The translations under genes and the position numbers were made by a program. A stretch of 64,000 bases of DNA from Biscogniauxia marginata (lineage: Eukaryota > Ascomycota > Sordariomycetes > Xylariales > Xylariaceae): NCBI GenBank assembly GCA_022695795.1, contig MU404142.1, forward strand, positions 114,332 through 178,331, written 5' to 3'. Below, in pieces: positions 37,576 through 49,249 of the stretch (its first letter is position 1; each line of letters opens with the position of its first letter). The notes under the pieces are model-generated. The model did not search any database. It was not told the origin of the DNA and was given only the letters and a program-made list of their open reading frames with translations.

Positions 37576-39051
37576 ACCCCTAATCTATGGGACGGATTCA
37601 CGCATGAGATGCTGCTAGCCAGTATATATGAAGAGGCTGGTTTAGAATGTGTCTGCCTTTGTGGACGCTAATCTTTCTTTAGATGAAGGCTACACTTTTT
37701 GTACAGGATGGTTTTGATAGGTGGCAAGAGGCCATTTCTAAGAGGGCATTAAGGTTAGTACCCGAATACTTATATTAACCTAGGGATGACAAGCATAAAG
37801 GACAGATAAGGAGAGCATGATATCTTTGAATGGATGGGTGTTTGGTGTTCTTGTACAATAATTGACCACGGGCACGGCCAATGCAGCAATTTGATTGCTC
37901 AATAATGACCATGATGTTGGCACCCTAGTTCCTCTGTCTACCTATGCATGCAGTTCCTATTGATCTGTTAGGAGGCCTCGTAAGGGAGTTGGGTGTTGGC
38001 TGATTTACATGTGGCTAGAGGAGCCATGTGATAGCATCTTTGGCCTTATGAAAACTGGTGATCTTCTTTTCGGTGGTCTAGGATATGTTAATGGTGGCAT
38101 GGGAGCTGTTGGGTAAATGGTGGGTATATAGGTGCTTTCCCCAAGCCTAACTACTACCACGATATCCTCCAAGGGGTCTTACGGAGAGCAGACATTTTAT
38201 CACACCGGGAGCCATTGTCCAATTGGTACCTGGATACAAACAGGTTGCCGAGCTGTCTAAGCCGGTAGTTACATAGCTACCTCCCGCTAGGTGTCGAAGA
38301 TGTAAGTACACATATACGTACCTATAGGTTAGGTCAGGTACGTTGCCGGGGTCCATGTTCTGTAGACATCATGTGCCCCTTTCTCGTGTATACAATCTTG
38401 TAACTCATTCATTTTCTGACTCTCTTTTGCTGCCATACCATGTTCCAGGTTATGGTCTATTCTTCGCCCGCAGAAAAGTCTAGATCTCTGCTAGATATCA
38501 TATTTACCTGAGATAGGATAAAGGTATTTTGGTCTCAAGCCTGACTAACAGGTGGCCTGAAGGACTTTGCCCCTCCTCCCCTTTTCGACATCCACCGTGA
38601 CCTCACCTCCCTGCACCAGAGCAAGTTCGGCCGCGGCGACCTCTTCCGTTGACAACAACTCGACAAGCACGCTAACACGTTGGCTCCTTCCCTTGTCACC
38701 AGCATGCTTCTCCCGATTTAGGAAGCATCTTTTTCGTAAGAGACTCGCCTCTGCTTCCTTTACCTCTTCTCATCCACCAACTATTCCTACTACCTCGTCT
38801 TCACCTTCGCCTTCACTAACTGAGTTGGTTGACCACCTTGATCATCTCGCCAATTTCTGCAAGGATCTGCAACAACGCTCACGTCTTAATCCGTGAGAAA
38901 CCAACTGCAATCTCTTTCACCTTACCTTTCTCCTCGATCTCGACTAGACTCTTTGTCATCCCAAGTGTCATCTCAGCTTGCTAATTTTGACACCAATCGT
39001 CCAACCCATCACGACCATCTTGTCACCAATCTTCGGCTCCCACTGTTAATC
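37576..39051. other. Intergenic and pyrimidine-rich leader of the BTB-like gene
   Basis: After the ubc6 3' flank there is no gene-like frame up to about 38,560. From there to 39,051 the plus strand is C/T-rich with TCCTC/CTTC words and open but low-complexity frames, which I read as a long 5' leader of the gene starting at 39052 rather than coding sequence. Confidence 0.45.
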
Positions 39052-40269
39052 ATGGCTGCTGTCGCTACGGCCAACTCGCACGAGACACGTGCCTCCTCCT
39101 CCAGCGCATCGCCTTCTCGCCCTTTAACTCCCATCCAAGAGCATGATGCTGCCGATCACGCCTCGCCTTCTTCTTCTAAGACATCTGATTCTGGCTCGGT
39201 TACCTCCGTTGTCAAATTTTACATAGATAGCGATACCATGGTTCTTGTCAAGAAGGATGGCGACGAGGCTCACTACCAGGTGTCATCCTGCTCGATTGCT
39301 CTGGCGTCCCCGGTCTGGTGTTCGATACTCTACGGGCAGAACTCTAAGGAGCGTCCTGCCAAAGGTGAATGGTCCATTGCCCTCGAGGGTGATCCCAAAG
39401 CTCTCGACACCATTTTCCGCATCGTCCACTACGAGTTCAACAAGGTCCCTACCAATCCTAGCCTTGAGGATTTGTTTGAGATTACTTGTCTTACTTCCCA
39501 GTACAAGTGCACCCATCTCATCTACCCTTGGGTTCACAGCTGGCTCGTCGGACTCAGTGGAGCTGGGTGCTTTACTAGCGAAAGTGGCTTCCTTGGTCGA
39601 TGCCACAAAGCCATTTGGGTTGCCTGGGTTGTCGGCGACATCAATCTCTTTGAAGATGCGACCAATGCCCTCATCATTACCTGCAGCGTTGGTGCTGATG
39701 GAAGTCTGATCAATAAGGTTGGCATTCCTCTGAAGGACATGATCTTCCCTCCTGATCTTCTTGGTAAGTGCATATTTCGTGTCGATGTCTTATTTTCTTT
39801 TTTTACTGACCCTTGACCCACACTAGATTCCATTGTCGATATTCGCTTGACAACTATTTCGACGATTCTCGAGGCCGTTGGCCTATATGTGACGCACCTG
39901 TCATCCGGCAGTCAAGACTCAAATACTTCATACTGCAAAGTTGGCAAGAATGTCAGGGAGTGTGAGGCTATGATGCTCGGCTCAGCTCTCCCAGAGCTGG
40001 TTAAGGCTGAACTCTACCCGGTCCCCAAGGCATCTGATGTGGCCCTTAGCATTCAGGACCTCAAGGACAGGTTGGATCACATAGAGACTATACCCTATGT
40101 TGGCAGAGACTGGATGCCTCATCAATCCCACGAACCATGCTGCCTCATAATTCGTGAGCTCATTTCTGAGTGCATCCGAAACATGCGAACCCCCCTGAAG
40201 GATGACTATTTGGACCATTTGTCCCTGCAAGCAAATGTTTCTGGAATCCGAAGCAACGGGCCTAAGTAG
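39052..40269 (+). CDS. BTB/POZ-like domain protein
   Basis: Exons 39052-39763 and 39827-40269, joined over a 63-bp intron (GTAAGT, TACTGAC, ACTAG), give 384 aa. The ATG at 39052 is preferred over open sequence upstream that is low complexity. After a Ser-rich N-terminus (about 60 residues), the block VVKFYIDSDTMVLVKKDG through CSIALASPVWCSILYG and EDLFEITCLTSQYKCTHLI follows the degenerate fungal BTB layout, with helical C-terminal sequence after it. Similar proteins are abundant in filamentous fungi, probably as protein-interaction adaptors; function unknown. It is unrelated in sequence outside the BTB region to the 840-aa protein at 17.4-19.9 kb. Confidence 0.75.
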
Positions 40270-41253
40270 GCGTAGCACTACGCTTTCTACGACAAATTAC
40301 GCCAATGCTGCGTTATTTAACCCTGGATCTGTCAGGACTATGGTTGCAGGTTATGAGACTAAGAGAAGGTGGGTCATGTTTGATTGATGAGAAATTATGA
40401 AGATAGTAGCATGGCGAAGGACACGGGAAACTGATGTTAGAAAGTCTGACATGACGGATTAATTACACAGAGGGATGCATGCCATACGCTGCTGTATGTA
40501 ACTGACTTTTCAGAATCTGAAGTGTCTCAGACTGCTATTTTGTGTGTAACCTTCGCTTGCCGATTAAACAAAGGAAGTCTGTATTCCTCCGCGAGAATTT
40601 TCGTAATGTGTCAATTATTTATATTTTATTTATGAAAGTGAAAGAATAAACCTCCCTCTTAATCCCTTTTAACCCTCGTATTAAATATCTTAATATAAAT
40701 TTAATATTTTAAATAAGCTTTTATAAAATTAAAATTAAAATAACATTTTAAAGTATTATTTTTGGTATTATTTTTAAATATAATTATCACGGTTTAATAA
40801 CGTTTAATATTAAAATAATAAATAATTATTTTATTATTATATTTATTATTAAATAATAATATTTATATAAAACTTAAAATGTATTTATATAAAACTTAAA
40901 ATGTATTTATATAAAACTTAAAATGTATTTATAATTATTAAAATGGCTTTAATAACTATTTTAAATTTTCCTTTTTTTATTTTTAATATTTTTATAAATA
41001 AACTAAAAAATTAAACATTATTTTTAATAGTTAAATAATAAGCACTTAAGTATTATTACTTAAAAGAAGTAATTATATACCTTTATATTTAAATACCTTA
41101 TAATATATAAAAGTCGCGCTTTTTATATAACCTTTAATAAATAATTCTTTTTTTTAACATTTTAATATATATCGTTTTAATTATATTATTTTATATTATT
41201 ACTTAATTATTATTTTTATTTATGTATATATTTATTAATACTAATTAATATTA
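40270..41253. other. 3' flank, then start of AT-rich RIP-type DNA
   Basis: To about 40,615 normal composition (3' UTR side of the BTB-like gene). From there the sequence becomes almost pure A/T with TTTAATA/ATTATT words and nearly no CA dinucleotides, as expected after RIP. It forms the left flank of the large inverted-repeat element. Confidence 0.6.
40861..40926. repeat. Three-copy 22-bp tandem repeat
   Basis: The 22-bp unit beginning ATTTATATAAAACTT occurs at 40861-40882, 40883-40904 and 40905-40926 without a mismatch, plus a partial fourth unit. It lies in RIP-type AT-rich DNA; perfect identity implies amplification after the mutation process. Confidence 0.9.
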
Positions 41254-41680
41254 CAGCCATGGTGTTGGTGTTTAGCTTCTTTACACCAAAATCTGAGTGA
41301 TCTCACTAATTAATCGCTTAAAATCAGGGGCCGACCCGCTTATTTTGGAGTCCCCCCCACCTTTTTTGGGTTGCACGTTTGTGCGTAGCGGTTGGGGCCG
41401 TCTCGGGCCGCTTGCGCAGATGCGGTGTTGTTTTTTATTAGTTACGCGGAGACGGACTGTAGTCCTATTTACGGCACGGATGTGGCTTACGCGGTTTATG
41501 TTTTATCGAGGCTATTTAGTTTTATGGTGATACGTTATACTTTCTTTGTGTGGATTATTTACTTTTAAATATGGTAATTCGTTTTTGTTTTTTTTATTTA
41601 GCTTGCTTATTTGTTAATTGTTTTTTATATATATTATTTATGTGATAAGTTCGCGTAAACTCTTGTTATTTATTTAGTTT
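41254..41680 (+). repeat. Left terminal inverted repeat, lightly mutated copy
   Basis: Matches the reverse complement of the right end. Landmarks: TTTAGCTTCTTTACACC (41270s), CTTATTTTGGAGTC, GGGCCGTCTCGGGCCG (near 41395) and TTTATTTGTTAATTG (near 41610). This arm keeps more G and C than its partner, so it was less affected by RIP. The inner boundary is approximate. Confidence 0.7.
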
Positions 41681-44258
41681 TATATATTCGGCCTTTTAAT
41701 ATGTGATTATTAATTAATCGTTTTCGTATTAATATTTATTATATTTTTAAATATTATTAGTTCTCGAGTTTATCGGTTTTATACGTATATATATTTAGTA
41801 ATTATTCTTTTTTTTGTTTGTAGTTTAGTTATTACTATTCTCGTTTTTATTTATATAAATAAATAGTATGCCCCATTTTATATTTACTTTAACGTCCCGT
41901 TTTTCGTTTTTTACGTTGTTTATGTTATTTCCGTCTTCTCTTTCTATTAAAGTAACGGGGTTTAATGATTATTATTAGTAATACTAGGTTCCTTTTCGCG
42001 TTTATCGCACTGTCGTAAACCCCTCGTGTCTTACTTATGTTACAGCTTTTATCCAGCTTAACTAGATATATATAAAGGCTTTCGACCAAGATATCGGCGT
42101 TTTAAGTATCGTCGTTATTCACGGCCTCAAGCGTCATACGGCTTAATTTAATACACGGGTTATCGGCGCCGATATTACCGGCGTTATTAAGTTTAAAACT
42201 ACGCGTCTTGTAAAGAGTGAAGATGACATGTCATATTAAGATTACCCCTTAATTACTTCTTTGAAAAACCGTTTATATTATTTTATTAATATAAGTTAAA
42301 TCGATATTAATTTTGATTTATAGTTTTTAAGTAATAATCTTTTAAGGTTTATTGATTTTTTAATAAAGGGTCTATATTCTCGGTAATTTATTTAAATGCG
42401 TCGTTATTATTTTTTTTAGTAGCGTCGTATTTATTCGCCATCGCGACTAGCAACCTTGGCTCGCCTTGCTAAGTTAAGGCGTTCTCGTTTTATATTTTAA
42501 TTTCTAATTACCTTTATTATTATTAACGCGACTAAGGTTTAAAGGCGGTAATGCCTTACGGATTTAGTTAAGGCCGACGGCGTTATTTCCGATTTAATAA
42601 TACTAAGTAAAACTTCGCTTAATATATACGATTATTAACTTAACGTCAAAAAAATAATAAAGTGAAAATAGTTAAAAATGTTAACGGTGCTCTTATTAGT
42701 TATAATATATATATTAAGAATAACAACATGGAATTCTTATTACTTAGGACTAATTCTTTTATAAGTGTTTATCGTAATAATAACGAGGTTTTTTTTCGAG
42801 GCTTAAATGTCTCGATAAAACTTTATATGTTGAGGTTTTATAATATACGTGTTTTGGCTTAATAAAACACTACGCTACGGACTTATCCTGTTTTTAGCGT
42901 GTTTAAAGTTAATAATCGGCGTGTTACGAAGGTAACTAGTACTAGGTTTTTAGGTGCGGGGTTTAGTCGAGTTAAGAATATATCGTTTAAGATTGATTCG
43001 TTTACGGTTACGACGGGGTTTTTTCCTTTTTCAAAAGATAATACTCGGCTTTTTTATTTTCGTTTTATAAATAAAAAGTAATAGCTTAATATTATTTTAA
43101 ATCGGTATTGTTATTTTCGCGTTAAGTTTTAATTATAGTTTTTTCTTTTTTTTACTTAGTTATTTATTAATTAAGTTATAAAGGTTTATAATGGCGAAAC
43201 GAATAAGTTTTATCAAATTAAAAAGGAAAGTACTATGAAATATAATCTTCACATTATAATGTTAATTTACGTACTTTTTTTTATTGTTAAAAAGTTTATT
43301 TATAGTGGGGTAAATAGTGTTACGACCAAGATAAAAAGGATGGATACGGATGAGAAGTCTAAACCCTCGAAGTAAAAAGCGGATAAAGAGATTTCGGATA
43401 GTGAGGATAAAAGGCTTAAACGTAAGCGCATAGCTATCTTTACTTTTCGGTTTAAAATGCGACCTTTATTTAAAATTTCGGAGATTGCCGGCGATTTAAC
43501 TAGTAATAACCCTAGTGTTGCTTTTCCCGCTTTAAAAGTTCGGGATTTATCTACTTCCGTTTATTAAGTTTAAAAAAATGTTATATTTATAAATAAAACT
43601 AGCACTAAAGAACAACCGCCTTTTTATAGCATTTTTTTTAATAAAAATAATAATTAATTTTTAGAGTTTTATATTTTTAATTTATTTAATAAAATTTTTA
43701 TTTTTAATTCTTTATACTTCGAAGCTATTATTAGTTTTTACCTCTTTAATAAATTAATTAAAGGCTTCCGTTTAACTATTTAAAGTGTAAAGTTCTTCTC
43801 GTTTAATAAAAAGTGGAGATTTAATCTTTATAAATATATAGTTTTCTTTTAACTATTTCACGTTTATTTTAAGGTAGTCTTTAAGATCTTGGTTAAAGAT
43901 ATATATATATAGTAAGGCCTAATTTATAAAACTTACGAGGCGTATATATTTATTTATTATTAAAAAAGCGACTTAGTATCTTAGTATTTGCTTATAAAAC
44001 TGGTTAAGCCCCTTGTTATTTAAAGGGATGTTATTTACGACGATATAATCGACGTTCTCGTTTATTAATACAGCGTTTTATACCCTTACTATGTAATAAT
44101 AAGGGTCGAGAGATCGAGTTTATATCGTTTTAAAGAGGCGGGTCTTTCTGTATATACATAATATGCGGGGTCGTTTTAATAAATGTCAGCGCTATACTTT
44201 TTATAAGACCGCGGGTAGGTCTCTGCCGATTTGCTAAAACGTATCTTTTTAAATGTTA

Positions 44259-44343
44259 TATATAACCCCCCCTTTGTAAGGGGGGGGCCCCCCCGAGGAA
44301 CGAGGGTGAAGGGGGGACCCGGAATGGAGGGGAAGGTTATATA
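44259..44343. repeat. GC-rich foldback 1 with G8C7 palindrome
   Basis: Outer arms TATATAACC (44259-44267) and GGTTATATA (44335-44343) are perfect inverses. The core is eight G then seven C (44280-44294) followed by GAGGAACGAGGGTG. The 28-bp core at 44281-44308 recurs at 44513-44540 with one mismatch. It contrasts sharply with the AT-rich surroundings. Confidence 0.75.
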
Positions 44344-44438
44344 AATTATTATGGAATAAACGTTTATATAAAGCTGGAAACCCTTAAGCGAATACTTAGC
44401 GAGTAAAAAGAACTTCTTATTCCGGGCCAAAGCGCTCT

Positions 44439-44613
44439 CGAGGGGGGGGGTGATTATTTACGGAAGTGCCGAGGAGACTCATAGTGTCTATTTTATGTCG
44501 GGGGGTGCAGGGGGGGGGGCCCCCCCGAGGCACGAGGGTGGGGTACCCCCGAAACCCCCCAAGACGCCTGGTAGGCTTACGAGTCCTCATAGCTCGTGTA
44601 TAATTACCCCTCG
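44439..44613. repeat. GC-rich foldback 2 with G10C7 palindrome
   Basis: Outer arms CGAGGGG...TGATTA (from 44439) and TAATTACCCCTCG (44601-44613) are near-perfect inverses. Inside is a run of ten G then seven C (44510-44526), followed by GAGGCACGAGGGTG and GGGGTACCCCC. It shares the core of foldback 1. Confidence 0.7.
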
Positions 44614-45437
44614 CCGACGGGCAAGATAATTACGAAAAGTGTAATGTTGAAAATAAAGAAGTATTTATTTGGTTTGTTAAGGAGATTTTCTTTTTTTTAT
44701 TTCTAGAGTTTTTTCGGTAGGTCCTAGATTTTATCGAGATTTAATGAAATATATTCCTAGATTATAAGCCTTTATTTCTAGTTCACATATAAGCTTATCG
44801 CGGTAAAATGCAGGATTAAATCTCGCGAGGCACATTTTTCGAATTTTTTAAAGAATTCCTTTTTCGTTTAGAGGGTAGGGGCCTTTAACTAGAAATCTAC
44901 TTTAACTTCTTTTTAATACTTACGTAGTTACGTCATGTCTTTACCGATATATATAAACCCCTTTTTATATAAATATTTCTAAGCGGTAGTTTTATTTTTA
45001 ATAAAACTAATATTTAAATAAAAACGCTTAATATCGAAGTAGCGAGCGTTATAAATCTGCTTTTTTTTAGATTATTTATTAAGTACGTAGTAATAAAGTG
45101 TATTATTTTTATATTATTTATAATAAGTGTAAAAATGTTAAAATCTAAAGGCTTTAATTTCCTTTAAAAATTCCTTTAATAAAAAGGTATACTTTAAGTA
45201 TGTAAAGAAAACGGACTTCGCGTTGAGTTTAAATCGACCTAGTTTAAAAGGGTCTTAGAAGTCGATCTTTAGAGATCGATCCCGCTAGGTTTCGATAAAG
45301 GCTTCGCGGGAGGTCGTTCTCACTATTAATACACGTCGAGGTAGTAATAGGGTTATTAATACGACTACGCCTTTTACAAGACAACTGCGCATAAACAGAG
45401 ATGGGAAAAAAGAGGTGTCTCTACGGTGGCGAGGGCC

Positions 45438-45463
45438 TTTCGAGCCTAAAATTAGGCTCGAAA
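45438..45463. repeat. Perfect 12-bp-arm hairpin
   Basis: TTTCGAGCCTAA (45438-45449) is followed after two bases by its exact reverse complement TTAGGCTCGAAA (45452-45463). Confidence 0.85.
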
Positions 45464-45770
45464 AACGTCTATCGACGAGTTCTTATTCGTGCACCTAGTT
45501 AGATACGCTATTAAGGCTAAACGGTGTGCTAATATTAAGAACTACGAAGTCCACTAATAAACTTAGTAAACCGTCGCGAAAAGAGGGGCTTAAATCTCCG
45601 CGACGGTTTTCCTTTTCGCTCTCTAGTTCGAAAAGTTAAGTTAAGCTTATTCGTACTAAAGAAACGTGTAATTAATTAATAGTAAGGCGCATTATCAAAT
45701 AATATGGTTACTAAAACGGTAATTACTGCTTAAACGAAGTGTATAAAGGTATATATAGTAATTAATAGTG

Positions 45771-45871
45771 TTTAATAATGCTTTAGTATTTATAAAGTAT
45801 TCGCTATGGGATTTGTTTTTTTCTTTATACTTTTTCTTAACACTATAGCGAATACTTTTAATGTTATTAAA
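45771..45871. repeat. MITE-like inverted repeat, about 100 bp
   Basis: AAAGTATTCGCTAT (45794-45807) and its exact inverse ATAGCGAATACTTT (45845-45858) enclose a 37-bp loop. Outer TTTAATAA (45771-45778) and TTATTAAA (45864-45871) are also inverse. No coding potential. Confidence 0.6.
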
Positions 45872-47240
45872 TAAATAACAATATAAATTAATAAAATTAA
45901 AAAAGTTATTATTATTTTAATTAAAAAAACCTTTTCTTTAATAATAATATAAGCGATATTAATATTTTTTTTATTTACTCGTTTTTTTATTTTTATTATT
46001 ATTTTAATTATATCGAAATAAAAACAATTAAAAACGTTAATATAAAACGCTACTTAAAACCTAAAATAATTTAAATAACTAAATACCCTCGAGTATATAA
46101 AAACCTAAAAACAATTAATTAAGTTAATTTAATTAATTATAAAACGATTTTTATTTATTATCCGTTATTTTAATTTTATAATAATTATATAATAAAAAGC
46201 TATTTAAATATTTATAATACTTATAAATTTTAAGGATTTTAATATTAATACTTTTAATATTTAAATAATAAATAAGATTTTTTAAAAATATTAAAAACGC
46301 TTTAAAAGATATATATTAAATAATTTCGAGTTAATATTTACTTAATTAAAATCGAGTTTATAAAACGTTTTAATAAAACAAGGTATTTATATTAAAAGGA
46401 GTAATATTTAATACTTTCGAGAACTTGTTAACCTTATTAAAATAATAAAGCTATTTATTTAAAATATAAAAAAACTAAAAAAAAAATTTAATATATTAAT
46501 ATAAAAAATTTAACGATTAAAACTAATTAAAAAATAATTTATTTAAAATTATCAGTTTTTACTTGATTTTAATTAATAAATACTAGTATTATTCCGAAAA
46601 GTAACTTATAATAAAAACTTACTTTTTATTCTTATTAATTCTTAATATTAAACCTTAATCCGTTTAAATGTTTTTCATTTAAAACTCTTATTATTTTTAA
46701 TATTTAAACTAAAATTATAATTAATAATAACAAAATTAAACGACATATAAAATAACTAATAAATTAATCTTATAAATAAAAAAAGCAATTAATAAATATT
46801 ATTCTTTTTATAACATTCTTTATTTAACTAATTAATATTTTTCGATCTTTATTATAACTCTTAATTTTAAAAGTATTAATTTTTAAAATTAATAAAAAAT
46901 CGTATTAAACCCTTTAATAATTCTTTTTAAGCGCTTAATAATACTCTTAATATTTCTTTTTTAGCGATTAATAATTCTTTACCGCTTAACTTATAAATAC
47001 TTAATTAATAAGCCTCATTATAATTACTTTTTACTTCTTTTTTATAAGATATCTTTATTTATACTTAGTTTTTTAAAAATACCCGCAAAAATATTCGCTA
47101 ATAAATTATTTTAAATACCTTCTTTTTTTAAGATTTTAACTTAAATATAACTTATAAACACCTCCGTTATAACATGATAATTTATTTTTATAATCGTATT
47201 TAATAATTAAAAAAATAATTAATTTAACGTATTATATAAG

Positions 47241-47425
47241 TGATGGTTGAATGACAAAGCACGGACCATGTCGTAACCCGGAAGTAGATACATGTATTTT
47301 CAGTATAAATAGCTTGCTTACGGCAAGCTATCTCATGTAGATACTTCCCTCCTTAGACATCAATATTACACCAGTCTCACCACCATTTGTTTATCGTTAT
47401 TTGCTTGTACGTACACCTACCAACA
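47241..47425 (+). mobile_element. Solo LTR, 185 bp, not RIP-mutated (copy 1)
   Basis: Begins TGATGGTTGAATGAC and ends CCTACCAACA (TG...CA). It is flanked by the 5-bp direct repeat ATAAG (47236-47240 and 47426-47430), the hallmark of retroviral-type integration. It contains a TATAAATA box-like motif followed by a short inverted pair TAGCTTGC/GCAAGCTA. Base composition is balanced, unlike the saturated AT DNA on both sides. It differs from copy 2 at one base. Copia-type or TRIM-type LTR; strand assigned from the TATA-like motif. Confidence 0.85.
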
Positions 47426-47430
47426 ATAAG

Positions 47431-47607
47431 CGAGTAAACGAAATTTCATAATTATTACACTTTTAATTATTAAAAATCATTTACGCCGCATCGAAATTAA
47501 TTAATAATTATTATTATTTAAATCGTTTTATTTAGCTTTATATTTTAAAAACCGAATACTTTTTATATTAAATATTCGGTTTTTTAAAACGTAATTTATA
47601 TTATTTA
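47431..47607 (+). repeat. Repeat B, copy 1
   Basis: The stretch beginning CGAGTAAACGAAATTTCATA is repeated in inverted orientation at about 50325-50537 with few, mostly transition, differences. The solo LTR at 47241-47425 is inserted in the left end of this copy. Confidence 0.7.
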
Positions 47608-48596
47608 GTTTATTACATTTTTTAAGTTAAAACCCCTTAAAATAAAAATAAAAAATAAAAAATAAATAAAATTAATTATAACTCCTCGAAATTTATATTA
47701 TTAAATATTTTTTTATTTATTATATAAATATTATTAATTATATTTTTATTCGTTATATAAATACGCGTATTATAATTAAATTAATTATATATATTATATC
47801 GTTTTTATTTAGTTATTACCCTTTTTCGAGGTTTCTCTTTTTTATTATTAATTATAATATTTTTTTTTAATTTATAAAGTTACTTTTTTTTTATATTAAG
47901 TAATTTTTTTATTTATAATTATTTATTTTTAGTTTTACGTCATTTATTAAAAATGTAGTTTATTTCTTAAAAACGAGTAGTTTTATCTTATAATTAAAAT
48001 AATTTTTATAAGTTAATTATAAACTTTTATAATACTTATAAAAAACTTTTTTAGTGTTTTTTAATTTTATTTATAATATAATTAAATTATAAAAATACCT
48101 CGCGAGTTATTATAAGTATTTTAATTTCTTAAAATACTTAATTTATATCGAAGTTAAAATATATATATATATACTTTTTATATAAAAGGTAATATAATAA
48201 TAGCTTTTTTTAAATTAAAAAAAACTAATTTAACTACGCGAAATTTAATTCATATATTTAAAATAATTATTATAATAACGAAAACTTTTATAAAATTAAT
48301 TAAAAAGTTTTTCTTTATAATATAAATATAATAGCGATTTATTAAACTTTATAAATAATTATTATATATTTATTTTAAGATATTAAAATATATAAAGTTA
48401 AAAAGTTAAAACTTATATAATAAATAATTAAATATATAAAATATAATAATAATTTTTATAATTATTTAAAATTAAAAAGCGTATAATTTTTTTATCCTTT
48501 TTTTATATATTTATAAAAGTGTTTTATAAAGTTTATATTAAGCTTATTTATAATTTAATTATTATTTAATATTATAATCTTACTTTTTAATAGTAA

Positions 48597-48781
48597 TGAT
48601 GGTTGAATGACAAAGCACGGACCATGTCGTAACCCGGAAGTAGATACATGTATTTTCAGTATAAATAGCTTGCCTACGGCAAGCTATCTCATGTAGATAC
48701 TTCCCTCCTTAGACATCAATATTACACCAGTCTCACCACCATTTGTTTATCGTTATTTGCTTGTACGTACACCTACCAACA
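48597..48781 (+). mobile_element. Solo LTR, 185 bp, not RIP-mutated (copy 2)
   Basis: Same length and sequence as the copy at 47241-47425 apart from one C/T difference in the hairpin loop. It has its own 5-bp duplication AGTAA (48592-48596 and 48782-48786). Different target duplications show that the two copies are independent insertions, not the two ends of one element. Confidence 0.85.
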
Positions 48782-49249
48782 AGTAATAAGTTATTATAAT
48801 ATTACATTATAACGACGATTTAAAAGTATATTTACGCGATTAATTATTATATTAAATTTCCGAAAACTTATACTTTATAAAAAGATTATAATCATTTAAC
48901 ATATTATTAATTTAAATAAATAATTATTTCTTTATTTTATTACACGATCACGACGCGAAGCGCGTTAAATAAAATTAAGCTTTTAATTTTATATAGCGAC
49001 AAAAAACCTTTTAAACACGTTTAAATAAATAAATAAATAATTAAAAATAATATAAATTAATACGTAATATAATTATAAAGTATCATATTTAAAAAAAGAA
49101 TATATATAATTTTAATAAAATAAAATAAAAATAATAATAATAAATATAAAACGATATAAATAATTAAAAATAAGTTATAATCATTTAAGTTATAAGTATT
49201 ATATATTATTTTAATTAAAAAATTTTCGTTTCGTAATATTAAATTAAAT

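Noticed and set aside
42662..43081. Two short Asn/Phe/Tyr-rich open frames in the AT-rich block
   Set aside because: Composition follows the mutated DNA and no transposase or reverse-transcriptase motif is visible.
47241..48781. A 1.5-kb complete LTR retrotransposon using the two 185-bp LTRs as its ends
   Set aside because: Each LTR has its own, different 5-bp duplication, and the sequence around copy 1 exists elsewhere without any LTR.
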